This document shows, one piece after another, positions 1-57,479 of a stretch of DNA of 64,000 nucleotides. The notes beneath the pieces were generated by a model. The model was not told the DNA's origin. It saw only the letters and a program-made list of their open reading frames with translations, and ran no database searches. The first letter of the stretch is position 1; each line of letters starts with the position of its first letter. Origin of the DNA: Patagioenas fasciata (Eukaryota > Chordata > Aves > Columbiformes > Columbidae). A program made the position numbers and the translations under genes. The stretch spans positions 7,464,001-7,528,000 of the forward strand of contig NC_092526.1 of NCBI RefSeq assembly GCF_037038585.1, written 5' to 3'.

Positions 1-2232
1 CCAATTCCCTTTCTCAGCCCTGTTGCAGGTCAGCTGCCCTGATCCCACTGTTCTTGGGGTAGATCAGAACCAGGCAGAACTCTCCAACACTTCCATTTTG
101 GAGATATGGTCACCCAAAGTAACACTCTCCCTTTATCCGGACTCAAAACCAAACCAAACAAATCCTTACAGCATACTAAAATGTCAAAACTAGGTTACAT
201 TCCCGCAATGATAAATTTATCTCCACTCTATATATCTACATATTCCTGTATCCCTCTAGTCAACATCAATGTCTAAAAGAAAAAGCTAGTTTTGTGTACA
301 ATTTTTGTTTCATTAAAAATACTGAAAATAAGTTACAATGTGTGCTTCTCAAGCACCAATGCATACATACTCAGTTCAAAACACTCACAGGTAATGAATT
401 ATTACTAAAAAAAAAAATCTTTGTGGTTGGTTAACTTTGGCTGGATGCCAGGCCCCACCAAAGCAGCTCTATCACTCCCACATGGATGTGGGACAGAAAA
501 TACAATGAATGGCCTGTCTGTTGAGATAAGGACAGGAAAATCACTCACCAATTACTGCCATGGGCAAAAGAGACTCAACTTTGGGAAATTAATTTAATTT
601 ATTGGCAATCGAAAGTCAGAGTAGGATCATGAGCAGCTCCTCCCCTTCCTTCTTCACTGACTTTGGTGTCTGCAGAGTTGTTTCTCTCACATCATCTCAC
701 TCTTCTCTTCCAGCTGCTGTTGCACAGCAGTTTTTTTCTCCCTTCTTATATGTGTTATCCCAGAGGTGCTACCACTGTCACTGATGGGCTCAGCCTTGGC
801 CAGCAGTTGGTCCATCTCGAAGCCAGTGTCTTTGGCTCTATGGGACACGGGGGAACCTTCTAGCCACCCCTGCAGCCCTGCTACCAAAACCTTGCCATGC
901 AAACCCAATACAGAGCATCTGAAACATCCAAAACGTTTAGTAGAAAACTTCTGAGTCGGGACTGGGGGGATGATCAGCCTTTAACCAAGTCACAGCACAT
1001 CATGTTCCACATGCAAAGATAACAAGTGTTGCAAAACACCCCTGCCAGAAGTTTCTCGTTTACCACCTGTCTTTCTATTTAATTTTATACAATGCACTAC
1101 GGTCATCTCATTATTGAGTGTGAAGGCAGAGAGCTATCATGTAGGCACTGTAGGTAAATACACTAAGGTACGCTTATATGAAAAAAAAAAGTCCAATGGT
1201 ATAAGGCTTTCAAATCACAGCACCCACCTGCCATCACGATTCATGGGCTTTAAAATACTGCCTTAAAACCAGCACACGCTACCCCATCGGAGAAGACCTT
1301 GTTTTCTAGCAATATGTTCACTATCCAACAGAAAATGCTGTTCTCCGATTACAAGAAGAGTTGTGTCAACAAAAGAGCTTAACCACACTTTCCTGTTCTG
1401 TTCACACACCCTTTGGGAGTGAACTTCTCCTTGAAGCAAAGTGAATCCCACAGTTGAATACGTCCTAAGGGAACAACACTAGCCACATGTTTAGCGTCGT
1501 CCCTTTTTCATGAGGCATCTGGAAAACTTCAAGCCACAAGCAATCACGCCAACAGTAGAAACAACAGAAACAACATGCACACAGACATAAAAACACAGAA
1601 AGAAAGTTGAAGAGCCTGTCTAATGTCCTCTTTTCCCTTTAACCACTCCCATTTTTCCAGACAGACAGGCAATGTACACAAAGACAATACGAGCTTCTGT
1701 AGGTTTCAATTGCCTTTCAGTTACATAATAAACACTATAGGTAACTCGAAAGAAAAAGGACACTGTATGTAAACAGCTAAGAAAGTTACAGAAAAACTGG
1801 ATGCGGGCTTGTGTAAGGATGAAACGAAGGGAAACGCGAAACACGGAACAGCCGATTTCAGCGCCTAGGCCTGGGGCTCGGACAGCCGGACTGACACAGC
1901 AGAAATCGCCGCGCAGCGGGAGGGGAGGCGGGAAGCACCAGCTGGGAAGGCGCCGCGGAGCCTCGGCCGAGCTCCGCCCGGGGCTGACAGGCCCGCGGGC
2001 AGGCCGGGCCCGCCCGGTGGGGAAGGCTGCGGGGTGCAGGTCGGGAACTGCGCTCCACTCGGGCGCCGCCGGAGCCGGGGGCCGCCCCGGGTGGGCTGAG
2101 GGACGGCACGGCCGCCCAGGGCCCTGCCCGAGCGGCGCCTGCTCCCGGGACCCTCCAGACAGCAAGCGCTGTGTCAGCGCGGCGGGGTGGGCAGTCCCCG
2201 GCGCTCAGCAGCGCGCCCCGCCCGGGCCGTAC
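1..2232 (-). other. UBXN4: UBXN4 intron 1 (5' part, continues past the left edge)
   Basis: Sequence downstream (minus strand) of the UBXN4 exon 1 donor. I looked for exon 2, which should continue the thioredoxin-like N-terminal part, and found no matching open block with AG/GT borders, so exon 2 is probably beyond the left edge. Content: AT-rich DNA, one LTR (422-912), then a GC-rich shore from about 1860 that belongs to the promoter CpG island. Nothing else recognisable. Confidence 0.7.
422..912 (-). mobile_element. Solo LTR of an avian endogenous retrovirus, internally deleted
   Basis: The element runs TG...CA. Read on the minus strand it has LTR order: a start TGTATTGGG, a TATA-like ACATATAAGAAGG near 740, a polyadenylation signal AATAAA near 600, and a 3' end closing in AACCACA. 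From memory of the family, which is common in bird genomes, full copies are over 1 kb with a repetitive GC-rich middle, so this 491-bp copy seems to have lost that middle. I see no internal retroviral genes and no clear target-site duplication (flanks AATCTT and GAGCAT differ). The 73-codon frame at 687-908 (minus) is LTR sequence, not a gene. Confidence 0.75.
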
Positions 2233-2314
2233 CTGACACGAACACGACGAAGACCGAGCTCCGCTGCTTGGCGGCGGCGATGGCGGCCGGGATGGACCCC
2301 CCGAACCACATCAT
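2233..2314 (-). CDS. UBXN4: UBXN4 coding exon 1 (gene continues beyond window)
   Basis: UBXN4 (erasin, UBXD2) is an ER-membrane UBX-domain protein that binds p97/VCP and takes part in ER-associated degradation. Only the first coding exon is here. It begins with ATG at 2314, and the frame reads MMWFGGSIPAAIAAAKQRS, then SVFVVFVS. This matches the N-terminus of vertebrate UBXN4 (MLWFQGAIPAAIA...FVVFVAG) in length and pattern, with a GT donor (TCAG|GTACGG) after codon 27 plus one base, the same split as in mammals. An adjacent second ATG follows at once. The UBX and membrane-associated parts lie outside the window. It is in tandem with R3HDM1, as in mammals. Confidence 0.93.
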
Positions 2315-2353
2315 GGTGCCGCCGGGCCCGGCCGCCGCAAGCCGCCGCCGCAC

Positions 2354-2361
2354 GCATGCGC
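2354..2361. promoter_or_regulatory. NRF1-like site
   Basis: ACGCATGCGCC contains the palindromic GCATGCGC core of the NRF1 motif, 40-48 bases upstream of the UBXN4 start codon. This is a sequence match only. Confidence 0.5.
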
Positions 2362-2430
2362 CACCGCCCCTCGCACGCACCAACGGGCCGCCACGCGCGT
2401 GCGCCGGCCGTCGCGGACCCACGCCGCCTT

Positions 2431-2438
2431 CTGATTGG
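2431..2438 (-). promoter_or_regulatory. CCAAT box (NF-Y type)
   Basis: CCAATCAG on the minus strand, about 120 bases upstream of the UBXN4 ATG, a typical distance for an NF-Y site in a CpG-island promoter. Confidence 0.6.
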
Positions 2439-2636
2439 CGCCCTGCCGCGCGCCGTGCGCCCGCCCGAGGGCCCGCGCTGGGGGCGGTGGGTTCGCCTCA
2501 GCCTGGCGCCATGTTGGTGAGGTGGCGCCTGGCGGCCTCGCGGCCCCGCCGGGCGGGTGGCGGCGGACGGGTGGCTACGCCCGGTCCCGCCGCGCAGCGG
2601 CTGAGGGAGCGCTGACGCCAGCGCAGGGCAACGAGG

Positions 2637-3029
2637 ATGGTTAAGGGAGTGGAGCGTCTCCCGTATGAGGAAAGGCTGAGGGAGCTCGGGCTCTTGAGCT
2701 TGGAGGAGACTGAGGGGTGACCTCATTAATGTTTATAGATATGTAAAGGGTGAGTGTCACAAGGATGGGGCCAGACTGTTCTCGGTGACAACCAGTGGTA
2801 GGACAAGGGGCCAAAACTGGAACACAAACGATTGCACTTACATATGGAAAGAAACTTCTCAGTGAGGGTGGCAGAGCCTGGCCCAGGCTGCCCAGGGGGG
2901 TTGTGGAGTCTCCTTCTCTGCAGACATCCTGTGGAACCTCAGCTGGGTGCTCCTGCTCCAGCGGGGGATTGGACTGGACGAGCTTTCGAAGTCCCTTCCA
3001 ATCCCTATAACATTCTGTGATTCTGTGGG
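2637..3029 (+). mobile_element. CR1 LINE, 3' fragment
   Basis: Typical avian CR1 3' end: 'gaaaggctgagggagctcgg' near the start, 'ttctcagtgagggtggcaga', the 'gcccaggctgcccaggg' block, 'tcccttccaatccctataac', and a tail of two ATTCTGTG repeats at 3011-3027. It is 5'-truncated with no intact reverse transcriptase, and abuts the upstream edge of the UBXN4 CpG island. Confidence 0.93.
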
Positions 3030-6000
3030 ACAGGGAAAGGGGCCCGCAGACCTGTGATGCACCTCACGCACCCCAGGGCCCGTGGGGATGAGCTGCAAGG
3101 GCAGGATGGTCACAGTTAACCCCAGCCCCAGCATCCACCCTGGGGAAGCCAAGGTGTGACAGAGAGGAAGAATGATGGAGGAGGTGCCTGTTTGACAGAA
3201 ATCCAGAGAGTCTTGCATGCACAGAGTGGCAAAAGGTGAGGCCAGGACACCCTCCGTTCTCCCTGGTGAGCCAGGAGGGACCCTGACTGGGCCGGTGCAG
3301 TGTTTACAGTGCAGCCCTAGTGGGGACAAAACCAGCAAAGGCAGACGGGCTCTTGATGGACGTTCCACAGTAATAAGGACAGGACAATTTTGCTCTGATT
3401 ATAACTTTTTTTTTTTTTTTAAATGCTGCACTTGGGTTTTCTGAAACCCAATTAAGACTGTGACTATGTATTCTGGGTAACTGTTGCTGAGGCAGATACT
3501 GTCAAACATTTGAAGGCCAAAAAAATAGAGTCTCTCAGCCTGGAACGCTTTTTGCTGTTGTAGCCTGGATTTTAATTGCAAAAGTCACTGGATAAATGAC
3601 AACTAAAACCCTACAAAGCTATTGTGAAAAGAGGCAAATCAGTGTGAACAATATACAAAAATGAGCTTATGGAAAACGTGTCACAGTAAGCCTGGTCACT
3701 GGGTAAGCTCTGTATACACATATTGTGCTTCTGCAAGTTTCCTAAAGAAGTAACTGCCAGAACACTAGAGTGTCTGCTGAGATGGTATTATTTCTTTGTA
3801 TTTTCTTCATTGTACAAAATATATTTAAGAACAATGCTCAAGGTTGGATGGTATTAAGCTATACATTTTTCAGAGATGAACAAAAAGACATCTTTGTTCT
3901 GCATGTGCATCCAGAGCAAGAGGTTAGGCTGTAATGTGTATTAGTATCTTATTATTAGTACTCTATGAAGAATTTGGATGTGTTGCATTAATTCTCGTGA
4001 CATTCCTAACAGCTGTAGTTTGCATTTATTGCACTCATTTAAGTTGGAAGCCAAGTTGCACGAGGAAGGTGAGTGAAGTGGTCAACACCGTATTTTTTTG
4101 GAAATTATTTTGCAAATGTCATTTTCAAAAATTTCTACACTTCAAGCAAGAAAGAAATTGTGTTTAAACATAAAAGTGGAAGGGCTTACTGATGACTGTA
4201 TAAGTAATTTTGTGAGGGTGTACAATCTTTTACAACATTGGAACTATTTAAATTATGTTTCAAATAATTACAGTTTTAGAAGTATAATTCTCTAACTGTA
4301 GGGTCACTGAGTTGCTGCTACAATTGATCTGAGAGCTGCTAGAGCAGATATCTCTGGAAAACAGCAGAGTTCTTCAATTGGTAGGCCTAGGAAAAGAGAA
4401 GGATAACTGATAAATAGAGAGTTTTATTAGGAAAAAAGAAATAAATAATTTGTTAGCTGAAGCATTACCTGTAATTCGCTTCCTTGGTGTGCTGCCAGGT
4501 CCCTGGCTGACTTCAGCAAATTTTGTGTGTGTGTGTATTACGGTTGTTACTCTTGTGGAAATGTCAGCTAGTTTGTTAAAATGAATACACAAAACCAAAT
4601 TCAGCAATCAGTATGGGAAACAATGCAAACCAGTAATTTACATTTTAAGATATTATTTTTTTTTCCCAAAAACCAGCACAGATCTACTTGGATTTAAAAG
4701 GAAAATATTTTTATTACTGATTTCCTTGTTTTTAATTGCACTGTTGCTTCACTCTAATAAGTGGTTCATTAACAAGTCAAACTATCAGTTTAAGCCAAGT
4801 AAAAAGGCGACAGATTTGAGTAAATGTGGAAACAAGCTCTGGTGTATTTCTTGGTATGTATAAATCAATGTGACAGACTATCATAGCACACTTAATAATG
4901 TTGTTTCTTAGAGTAACTGACTTGGAAACCATAAGAAGGACAAGGCTGTGCTGCATACCAATCTCTAATTAACCCTACACCCAGCGCAAAAAATATGAGA
5001 AGGAAGCAGAGTATGTAATTCAAGTATGATGTGCAATATTGCTTTATTTGGTGTCCCCTCCCTTTTGTTTTTTTTCCCCCAAGTTAGCTGTCAAGTAATT
5101 TTGGGAAATCAAATGTAAGAGATCCCTTAGGGCCTAAGCTAGTCCATAGTGCAGTCGGCTTGTAGCGTGCCTTCCCTTCTGTTACACTTGCGTCTGAAAA
5201 GTTTACTGTCAGCACAGTGTATTATCATCAATCCTCAGTCTAATTCAGATTCTCAGTTAGCTGGGGTATGCGAACTGAATTAAGAATAGACCTCACTGTT
5301 AAGCATTATCCACAGCAGCACAGTTTATTTTTATAATTTATACCATTTTAAAAAGTAGAACTATCAGCAACATACAAATCTTCCTATACAGCTCTTTCAT
5401 TTACAGCACTAGTTTCATCTGACGTTCAGATTTCTCCTCAGAAGTGCAGAAACAGTTCATTGCAGCTGCATGCATCCCATATAATGATTAGGTTCATGTG
5501 CTTTACCAGTAAGACTGAAAAACTATAAAAAAGCAGCAAACATTGAAGTGTTTGTGCCCTGGACCAAATTTTAATGCTTCTTGAGAACCTTTTAAGCAAG
5601 ATCCACTTACAACCTGACAAATGCCAAATATTGCAAAATGTCAAGCAGTTACAAGCAGGATAAAAAAACCTTGCTAATAAGGGGCTGTCAAACAGAGTCA
5701 GGTCCAAACTCCAGCCCTACGGCCTAAACACACAAGGTAGGCACTGAAACAAATGAACATTCGTACATATTGTGATAAGAATGTTTGTCATCATGATACA
5801 TTTTCAAGTCGGCCAAGAGGCACCTTCATTTACACTGGAACTTGCCTCTGAAGTTTTCAGATGCGAATAGTGACTTTGCTCTCAGGTTCCAGAATAAGAG
5901 AACTTAAAGAAATTTAATTTTCAGAATGTTCTGGGAAATAGGCCCTTTTAAGGGTTTTGGTCTACACACAAGAAGTAAGGCTTCCAAAATGAAGTCACAT

Positions 6001-9000
6001 CAACACTGTGCACTTTAAGTTTATACTTGTTGACATCAATAGCCAAAAATACCCAAACCCAAAACATTTTAAATGTGAGCAGGATATTGAATAGAGACAG
6101 CACATCAACCTTCATGAAGATTGAGCTGTAGGTGAAGGGATTGAAATAAGTCCTTTCTCAGCTAAATATATATAAAAATTTTAGCTACAATAATTTTTCA
6201 TGAAAGTGGTTTGATCCGTTTTCTCCAGAACTTCCTATAAGCAGTCTTTGCCTCAGGGCTAAATACAGGAAATTACAGCCCACACCAGTTTTCTAGGGAA
6301 AAAATATGTCACAGAGCTAAAATAGGTATTTATAAAGGAAGTTAGTTCCAAGTTGAATGCTGACTCCCTTTCAGGTATCCAAACAAGTTAGTACAAGATC
6401 ACCTGAAAACAACAGACATGTCAAATTCAAAGTTTTAGGGCACAGATGAATGTCATAGCATGAGAATATAACTATTTATTCCACCTTGAGAGAGAAGTGG
6501 TTTGCATTAGTAGATAGGAAAAGGGTGTAGAGCTATTTGAATAGCACAAGACAAAAAAATGGTCTTGCTGTGAAAGGGGTGTAACATATTGAGGTACTTT
6601 ATTTGATTCATCAAGCAAAACAATTCTTCACATGCTTTGACAAATCTGAACGCTTGTCTGTGTCACTGCCCTGTACCACCTGGATCTTGAAACGTGTGTT
6701 CTACAAGAGGCTGGTAGGATTTGGGATGGTTGTGCGTTGAAACACCCAAGCGCTACAGTCTTCAGTACACCACAGTGCTAGATTTCTCTCTTTGTAAATG
6801 TTCCACCGCTTTTCCTTTTATGTCATTTGTGTGTGAGGGAAAGAAAATGTTTTCAGATTAGAATAGGTGACATTTGCCCAGGGAGGAGTCTCAGGTAAGA
6901 TGCAAGATGCTCATTACCAACAATTCACTCAACACCAATTCAGTCTTGCTGAAACTTGAGGCACAGTGAGGCTGGAGTTCAGCAGGGAGGAATAGCTGGG
7001 AATAGATTCTCAGGTGTGTTCTTCTGATCTACCTGAATCCAACCTCTTGTCCATGTGGATGTGAGTGTTCCCAGACTATGAAACTTAAGTTTCTTTTCTT
7101 AATTTTGAATTATAATTTTCACTGTAATATCACAAATAACCTTGAATCTATTCATAGTTCAGGGATGCATTTTACACAGTATTGTAATAGTATTAATTAA
7201 AAAGTAAAACGAATAGTAGCCTTTGATGGAGTAGATAATAGCTAGATTTGTTCAGGTTTTGGTTATTCTTCCAGTGCCTTTTCCTCAGCTTTAAAAGTTC
7301 TGAGACATTTTCCCAACCAAATGAAATGTATTAAATTACTGCAATATAATTTAAGTCTCCACTTAATTTCCTTTGCCATATTTGCTACGAACCAGGCTTT
7401 AATGTTAAATGACAGGAAGGTTAAATACACTGGAGAACTAAATGATTCGTTGAGAACAATGGAGAATGCTAGTTTTATGTACAATGTCTGTTTCATGTCC
7501 TAAAGTACATTTGTTTTCTTTCCAGAACATGATCCAAATCTATGGAACAAATCTAGTGCCAGGGTTTTTGTACACAGTCTAGAGGCCTGTGTGTTTTGAG
7601 GAACCAAAAGGTACAGAAGTGTAAAATCCAGGAAGGCAGAAGTGGTCTCGGTCAGATGAGTTTAAACCCTGTCCAGTTACCAGGGACAGTATGAAATAGC
7701 ACAACATCAGGAATGAACCAGACTGTAAGAAACAGTGGAATTCTGGGCCCACTGTAGATGTCAGAGACATTTGGCACTTCCAAAACCCTGTGAATTGTAT
7801 CTGCGAGGCTTGTACCAGCGCATCCCGACCAAAAAAAATCAGCTGCCTTTGTTTTAACACGAAGGAAAACATTCTGGGGTGACCTGCCTGTAGTAATCAT
7901 AGTCAGCCCTTAGATTCAGGATTAGAATACAACTAGCTTTTTACACATTGTAATTTTTTCTTCTAGAGCAATTTGCACTCAGCTTTACAACTGACTTGGT
8001 AAGAATTAAATACATGCTGGGACTTGTTCCTAATCAGTGTATCCCTCCTATCCTTTTGTTTGGCTTGCATTTGTTCTCCATGCTTACCTTTTGTTGCATT
8101 CTCTTCTCTTTGGTTGTTGCAGGAAAAGTTTATTAAATGCAGCAAGTCATGCAGTATCCTTTTCAAATGGTTTGACATCTGATTTAGTTCTTGGGCCATT
8201 CAGAATAGATGGAAGCTCTCAGCTATTGACTACTCTTCAACATTTATGAAAAATCTTGTCCTGGAACATGTTAGCCACAGGAGGCAGCTGCCTCTCAGCA
8301 TTCTGACACCTGCCATTACAGACCTTTAATCTGTTAATTACTTTACAGGATTAAAACCATGATTTAAACTAGCACTGGAAATGGGCAAGAGGCAGTGATG
8401 GAACCTGTGCCTTAGTCATGTTATCTCTGTGTTATTCAGAGGAGGGGAATATTGTAGTCTGTGCAAGATGGGGCTCTTATCTTTGGGAACAGTAAACTAC
8501 CAAAGATAATCCAACCTGAGGAGGAAAAAATATATCCCCTCATTTAAATAGTGTATTAATTCAAGTAGTAGCATAAAAGCTCAAATGACTAGTACCATCC
8601 TTTCAGAAAAGGAGAGAGAGATAAGTAGATCTGTCTCAGAGCTGAACATTTTCCCCTGTTTTAGGAGAGCATCTGTGTGCAAGTTTACTTTTAGTCATGT
8701 AAATACCTGCAACTACAGCATTTTCCAGAACCAAGTTCCATATATCTACTTAATTAGGCTATGCTTTTCCCAGACAGGTCAGTTTTCTTCCAAATACTTT
8801 GATTCATCACAGGAAGGATTTAAGAATTGAACATGCATAGGACTGTTCTCACCACTTCACACATTTGTTTGGTGGTTGTTCTTCAGGGACAGGATCTTTT
8901 GCATGCAAGATGAAAAGTAATGCTGGTTTAGGCATCTAACTTGTTTACTTTTCCTCTGCAAAATGCATTTTTCAACATCTTGTTTACCTTGACCTTCCAT

Positions 9001-9378
9001 TTAATGGAAGTTACAAATGTGTCTTTTACAAAGCAACAGGCTGAGGAATCGAACAAGTAGTTGCTCATCTACACAGCAAATCAGTGCTTGTGCTAAGAAT
9101 AAAACCACAAGACCAGTCCCTTACGGTCTCTGATAAATGTGTCTTTCTTTTTTACTTACATAGGGAAACATTTAAAAATGGTGAAGGGCAGGATAACAAA
9201 TAAATGCTTCAAGAAGAGGAACAGCAAATAGTGGTTCTTTGAGTTCTAATATTTTGTGTTATTTTTAGGTTATTTTCTCACATTCGAAGGGATCCAAACC
9301 ATTAATATGTGGTCATCCAGGTTTCGGAAGACTCCTAGAGTTTTAAACAAGTGCACTGAAAGTTTGTGTTTGTAAACA
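3030..9378. other. Intergenic stretch between UBXN4 promoter and R3HDM1 3' end
   Basis: About 6.3 kb without a gene I can support. It contains a T15 tract (3406-3420), a short GT run near 4529-4538, and otherwise AT-rich unique-looking DNA. The longest open frames (97 codons at 7579-7872 and 78 codons at 7963-8199, both minus) have no recognisable motifs and no splice frame. Part of it could belong to a longer R3HDM1 3' UTR, since the poly(A) site is not fixed by sequence. Confidence 0.6.
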
Positions 9379-10403
9379 TTTATTTTCTTGAACTGAAAAA
9401 GGCTTGCATCAGCACACATTGTACAGCCTTGCAAATTACACAAATTGAAAAAAGTTTCATTTATGTGCAATGAATCTTTAATGTCCAGTGAGCATCTGCA
9501 AATGATGAAAACTTAAACCATTAAAAAGGTTTCCAGCACTTATCAAACACAATTATCTTAGCGTGAAAAGGAAGAGAATGAGATCCATACTGGTGGGAAC
9601 ACAATTAAAGTGCAAACATTTTGTCACTTGTGAAGATACATTTTAGTTTCTTCACGCTTTTGCTAAAAAGAAGAAGAAATATTAAAATGTGATTCAGTGA
9701 ACATTCTTTGTAACCTATTCATATTCCTCTTTAAATAATTACTAAACTTGCTGGATCAGAAGCAAATCCTTCAAGGGTACTACCTACTTGTAATTTCTTT
9801 TGACATTGCTTGAATGAATCTCAAAAGAAAACGACAATCTAAGGAGTTAGTTACTAAAATTACTTTTTTTAACAAAAAAAAAAAGAAAAACACAAGGAAC
9901 AAAGAACAGGTTAACTTGAAGATTTGGGGTAGTTTATTAGAAAATGAGTGTAATTTGTTGAAAATGGTTCTCTTTTCCCCTCCACCAATCCTCAGGTTCC
10001 TGCCTTGGAATGGACAGCTGTGTGCTGGCTGTGAAAAGGGATTATAAAATACAAATCTGAATATGGATTTTTATGAACATTTGCTGTACAATAGAACTTT
10101 GGATCTGATACAAGAATTCAAAAATATAAAACAAAACTACTATAAAAGTAGGGGGCATTTCAACAGCATTCCTTGTAGAAAGCTGCCTGTCTCAAAGATG
10201 ATTCCTTGCTATTGTCTGGGATTAACTATTTTTTTTTCTTCATCTTGCTGGATCACTGGGTTATTTATTCTTCAATGGCTAATGTCATATGACAAAACAT
10301 CCCAGGAGTCTCTATGAAGAGAACAGAAACCCCCTAACATCAAGCCAATCAAGGACAGGAGGACATGGAAGTAGTAAAGGCTGAGCGTCCACTGCTGTAA
10401 CTG
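9379..10403 (-). other. R3HDM1: R3HDM1 3' UTR (probable extent)
   Basis: Non-coding sequence after the R3HDM1 stop. Candidate AATAAA poly(A) signals on the minus strand lie at 10264-10269, 9933-9938 and 9379-9384. The last gives a UTR of about 1 kb, a usual size for this gene, but the choice is inference. Confidence 0.4.
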
Positions 10404-56358
<45,955 letters not shown>

Positions 56359-57459
56359 TAGAAAAGGTTATTTTAAAATTCTACAAGAAATATGGAACCT
56401 TTAGGACAAAAAAAAAAATGTGGATCGCTGAGTATTTTTTAAAAATAAAATTACATACCTAAACAGCTACCCAAAATAAACATGATTTTGCTGCAAAAAG
56501 GATTCCCTCTCCTGTTATGATATTTGTACTTTTCTTGAATTAGAGAAAGTGATCATTTTCTTTTTAACCACTTTTATAAAAAGGCTTATAATAACAGACA
56601 TCTATACAAACAAGAACTAAGAGCTACAGTATAGGATAACGCTTGCAGATTCTCCCTTCTAATTCTCCAAATCAAAGTAGGTTCTAACAGAAATAAGGAA
56701 AGCTTTTCTCATTTGAGAGGAAAAAATAATTACATAGAGACTTATTTTAAATGGGTTGAAAGTAAATAGGTTAATCATAATGCACTAAGTGTGCAAAGTT
56801 GCATACATTTCATTAATGCTTTTAAGTATCCCAGTTGCCAGGTAAAAACCAGGCAAGTTCTGAATGCAGAAACTATCTTACCTACTAAACGTAACAAACC
56901 TAGTCTTAATAAAATTAAGCACTCTCTCAAAAGCAACAAAGAAAGAAAGAGACAGCTTTGGTAATCAGGATAATAACCACCATTATCAGTAATTACAATT
57001 TATAATAATAATTTTAAATACTATACAGAAAACTTTAATGATTAAAGCTGTAGCAGAACCACCTCAATTTTCCCTAAAAAATAATACAATTTCTTGTCAT
57101 TACTCAGCTACAGAGCAAGATGTAAAACCAAGAATTCTACATTTCTTAAAAGAAACAAAGACTAAGATACGAATGCTTAAATTCCTTCATAGAAAACAAA
57201 TAACAATCAAATAACATTATGGAAAAGGCTAAGTATCTGATTTAGTACCTGATATGTCCTACAGTTTGGGGATTGTGGTCTCCCACAAAAATACAATAAA
57301 ATAATCCAAAGTTCCTTTTCACAGTTGTCAACCAAGATGTCAGTTGTAATGAACCATCTGGAATCTGGCAGAAGGAGTCCCATGTCCTTATCCCCAGTGT
57401 AGAGTTCTGGACAGAACTATGTTGTCTTGAATCAGCAAGAACATCCCTTTCGAATGCCT

Positions 57460-57479
57460 AAAAAAAAAAAAAAAAAAAA
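57460..57479. repeat. Poly(A) tract (A20)
   Basis: Uninterrupted A20 in the R3HDM1 5' intron. No retroposed gene was recognised in front of it. Confidence 0.8.

Larger units (their letters stand above)
1860..2640. promoter_or_regulatory. UBXN4: CpG island and promoter of UBXN4
   Basis: Very GC- and CpG-rich block around the UBXN4 start codon, in an otherwise AT-rich window. Upstream of the ATG (higher coordinates, since the gene is on minus) are a perfect inverted CCAAT box (CCAATCAG on minus, 2431-2438), an NRF1-like palindrome (GCATGCGC core, 2354-2361) and a YY1-like CGCCATGTTGG near 2507-2517. There is no TATA box. This is the usual make-up of a housekeeping promoter. The transcription start is inferred at roughly 2340-2400. 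Long GC-rich frames on both strands here are shadows of base composition. Confidence 0.85.

Noticed and set aside
687..908. 73-codon minus-strand frame with a Lys/Glu-rich end
   Set aside because: Lies wholly within the LTR at 422-912 and reads LTR sequence.
1801..2520. 239-codon open frame on plus and a 181-codon frame on minus (1620-2165) over the CpG island
   Set aside because: Arg/Pro/Gly/Ala-rich translations typical of random frames in CpG-rich DNA; they overlap the UBXN4 first exon and promoter.
2353..2620. Plus-strand short frame starting with ATG at 2512 as a divergent protein gene
   Set aside because: Low-complexity Arg/Gly/Pro translation running into the CR1 boundary; no homology seen.
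7579..7900. Two overlapping minus-strand frames (97 and 82 codons) in the intergenic region
   Set aside because: No motif, no family resemblance, two phases open at once; consistent with chance or an old decayed repeat.
57245..57420. Possible 5' UTR exon of R3HDM1 ending ATCAG|GTACTAA at about 57249 on minus
   Set aside because: The donor is fair, but no convincing acceptor or conserved content supports it; non-coding exons cannot be judged from this sequence alone.
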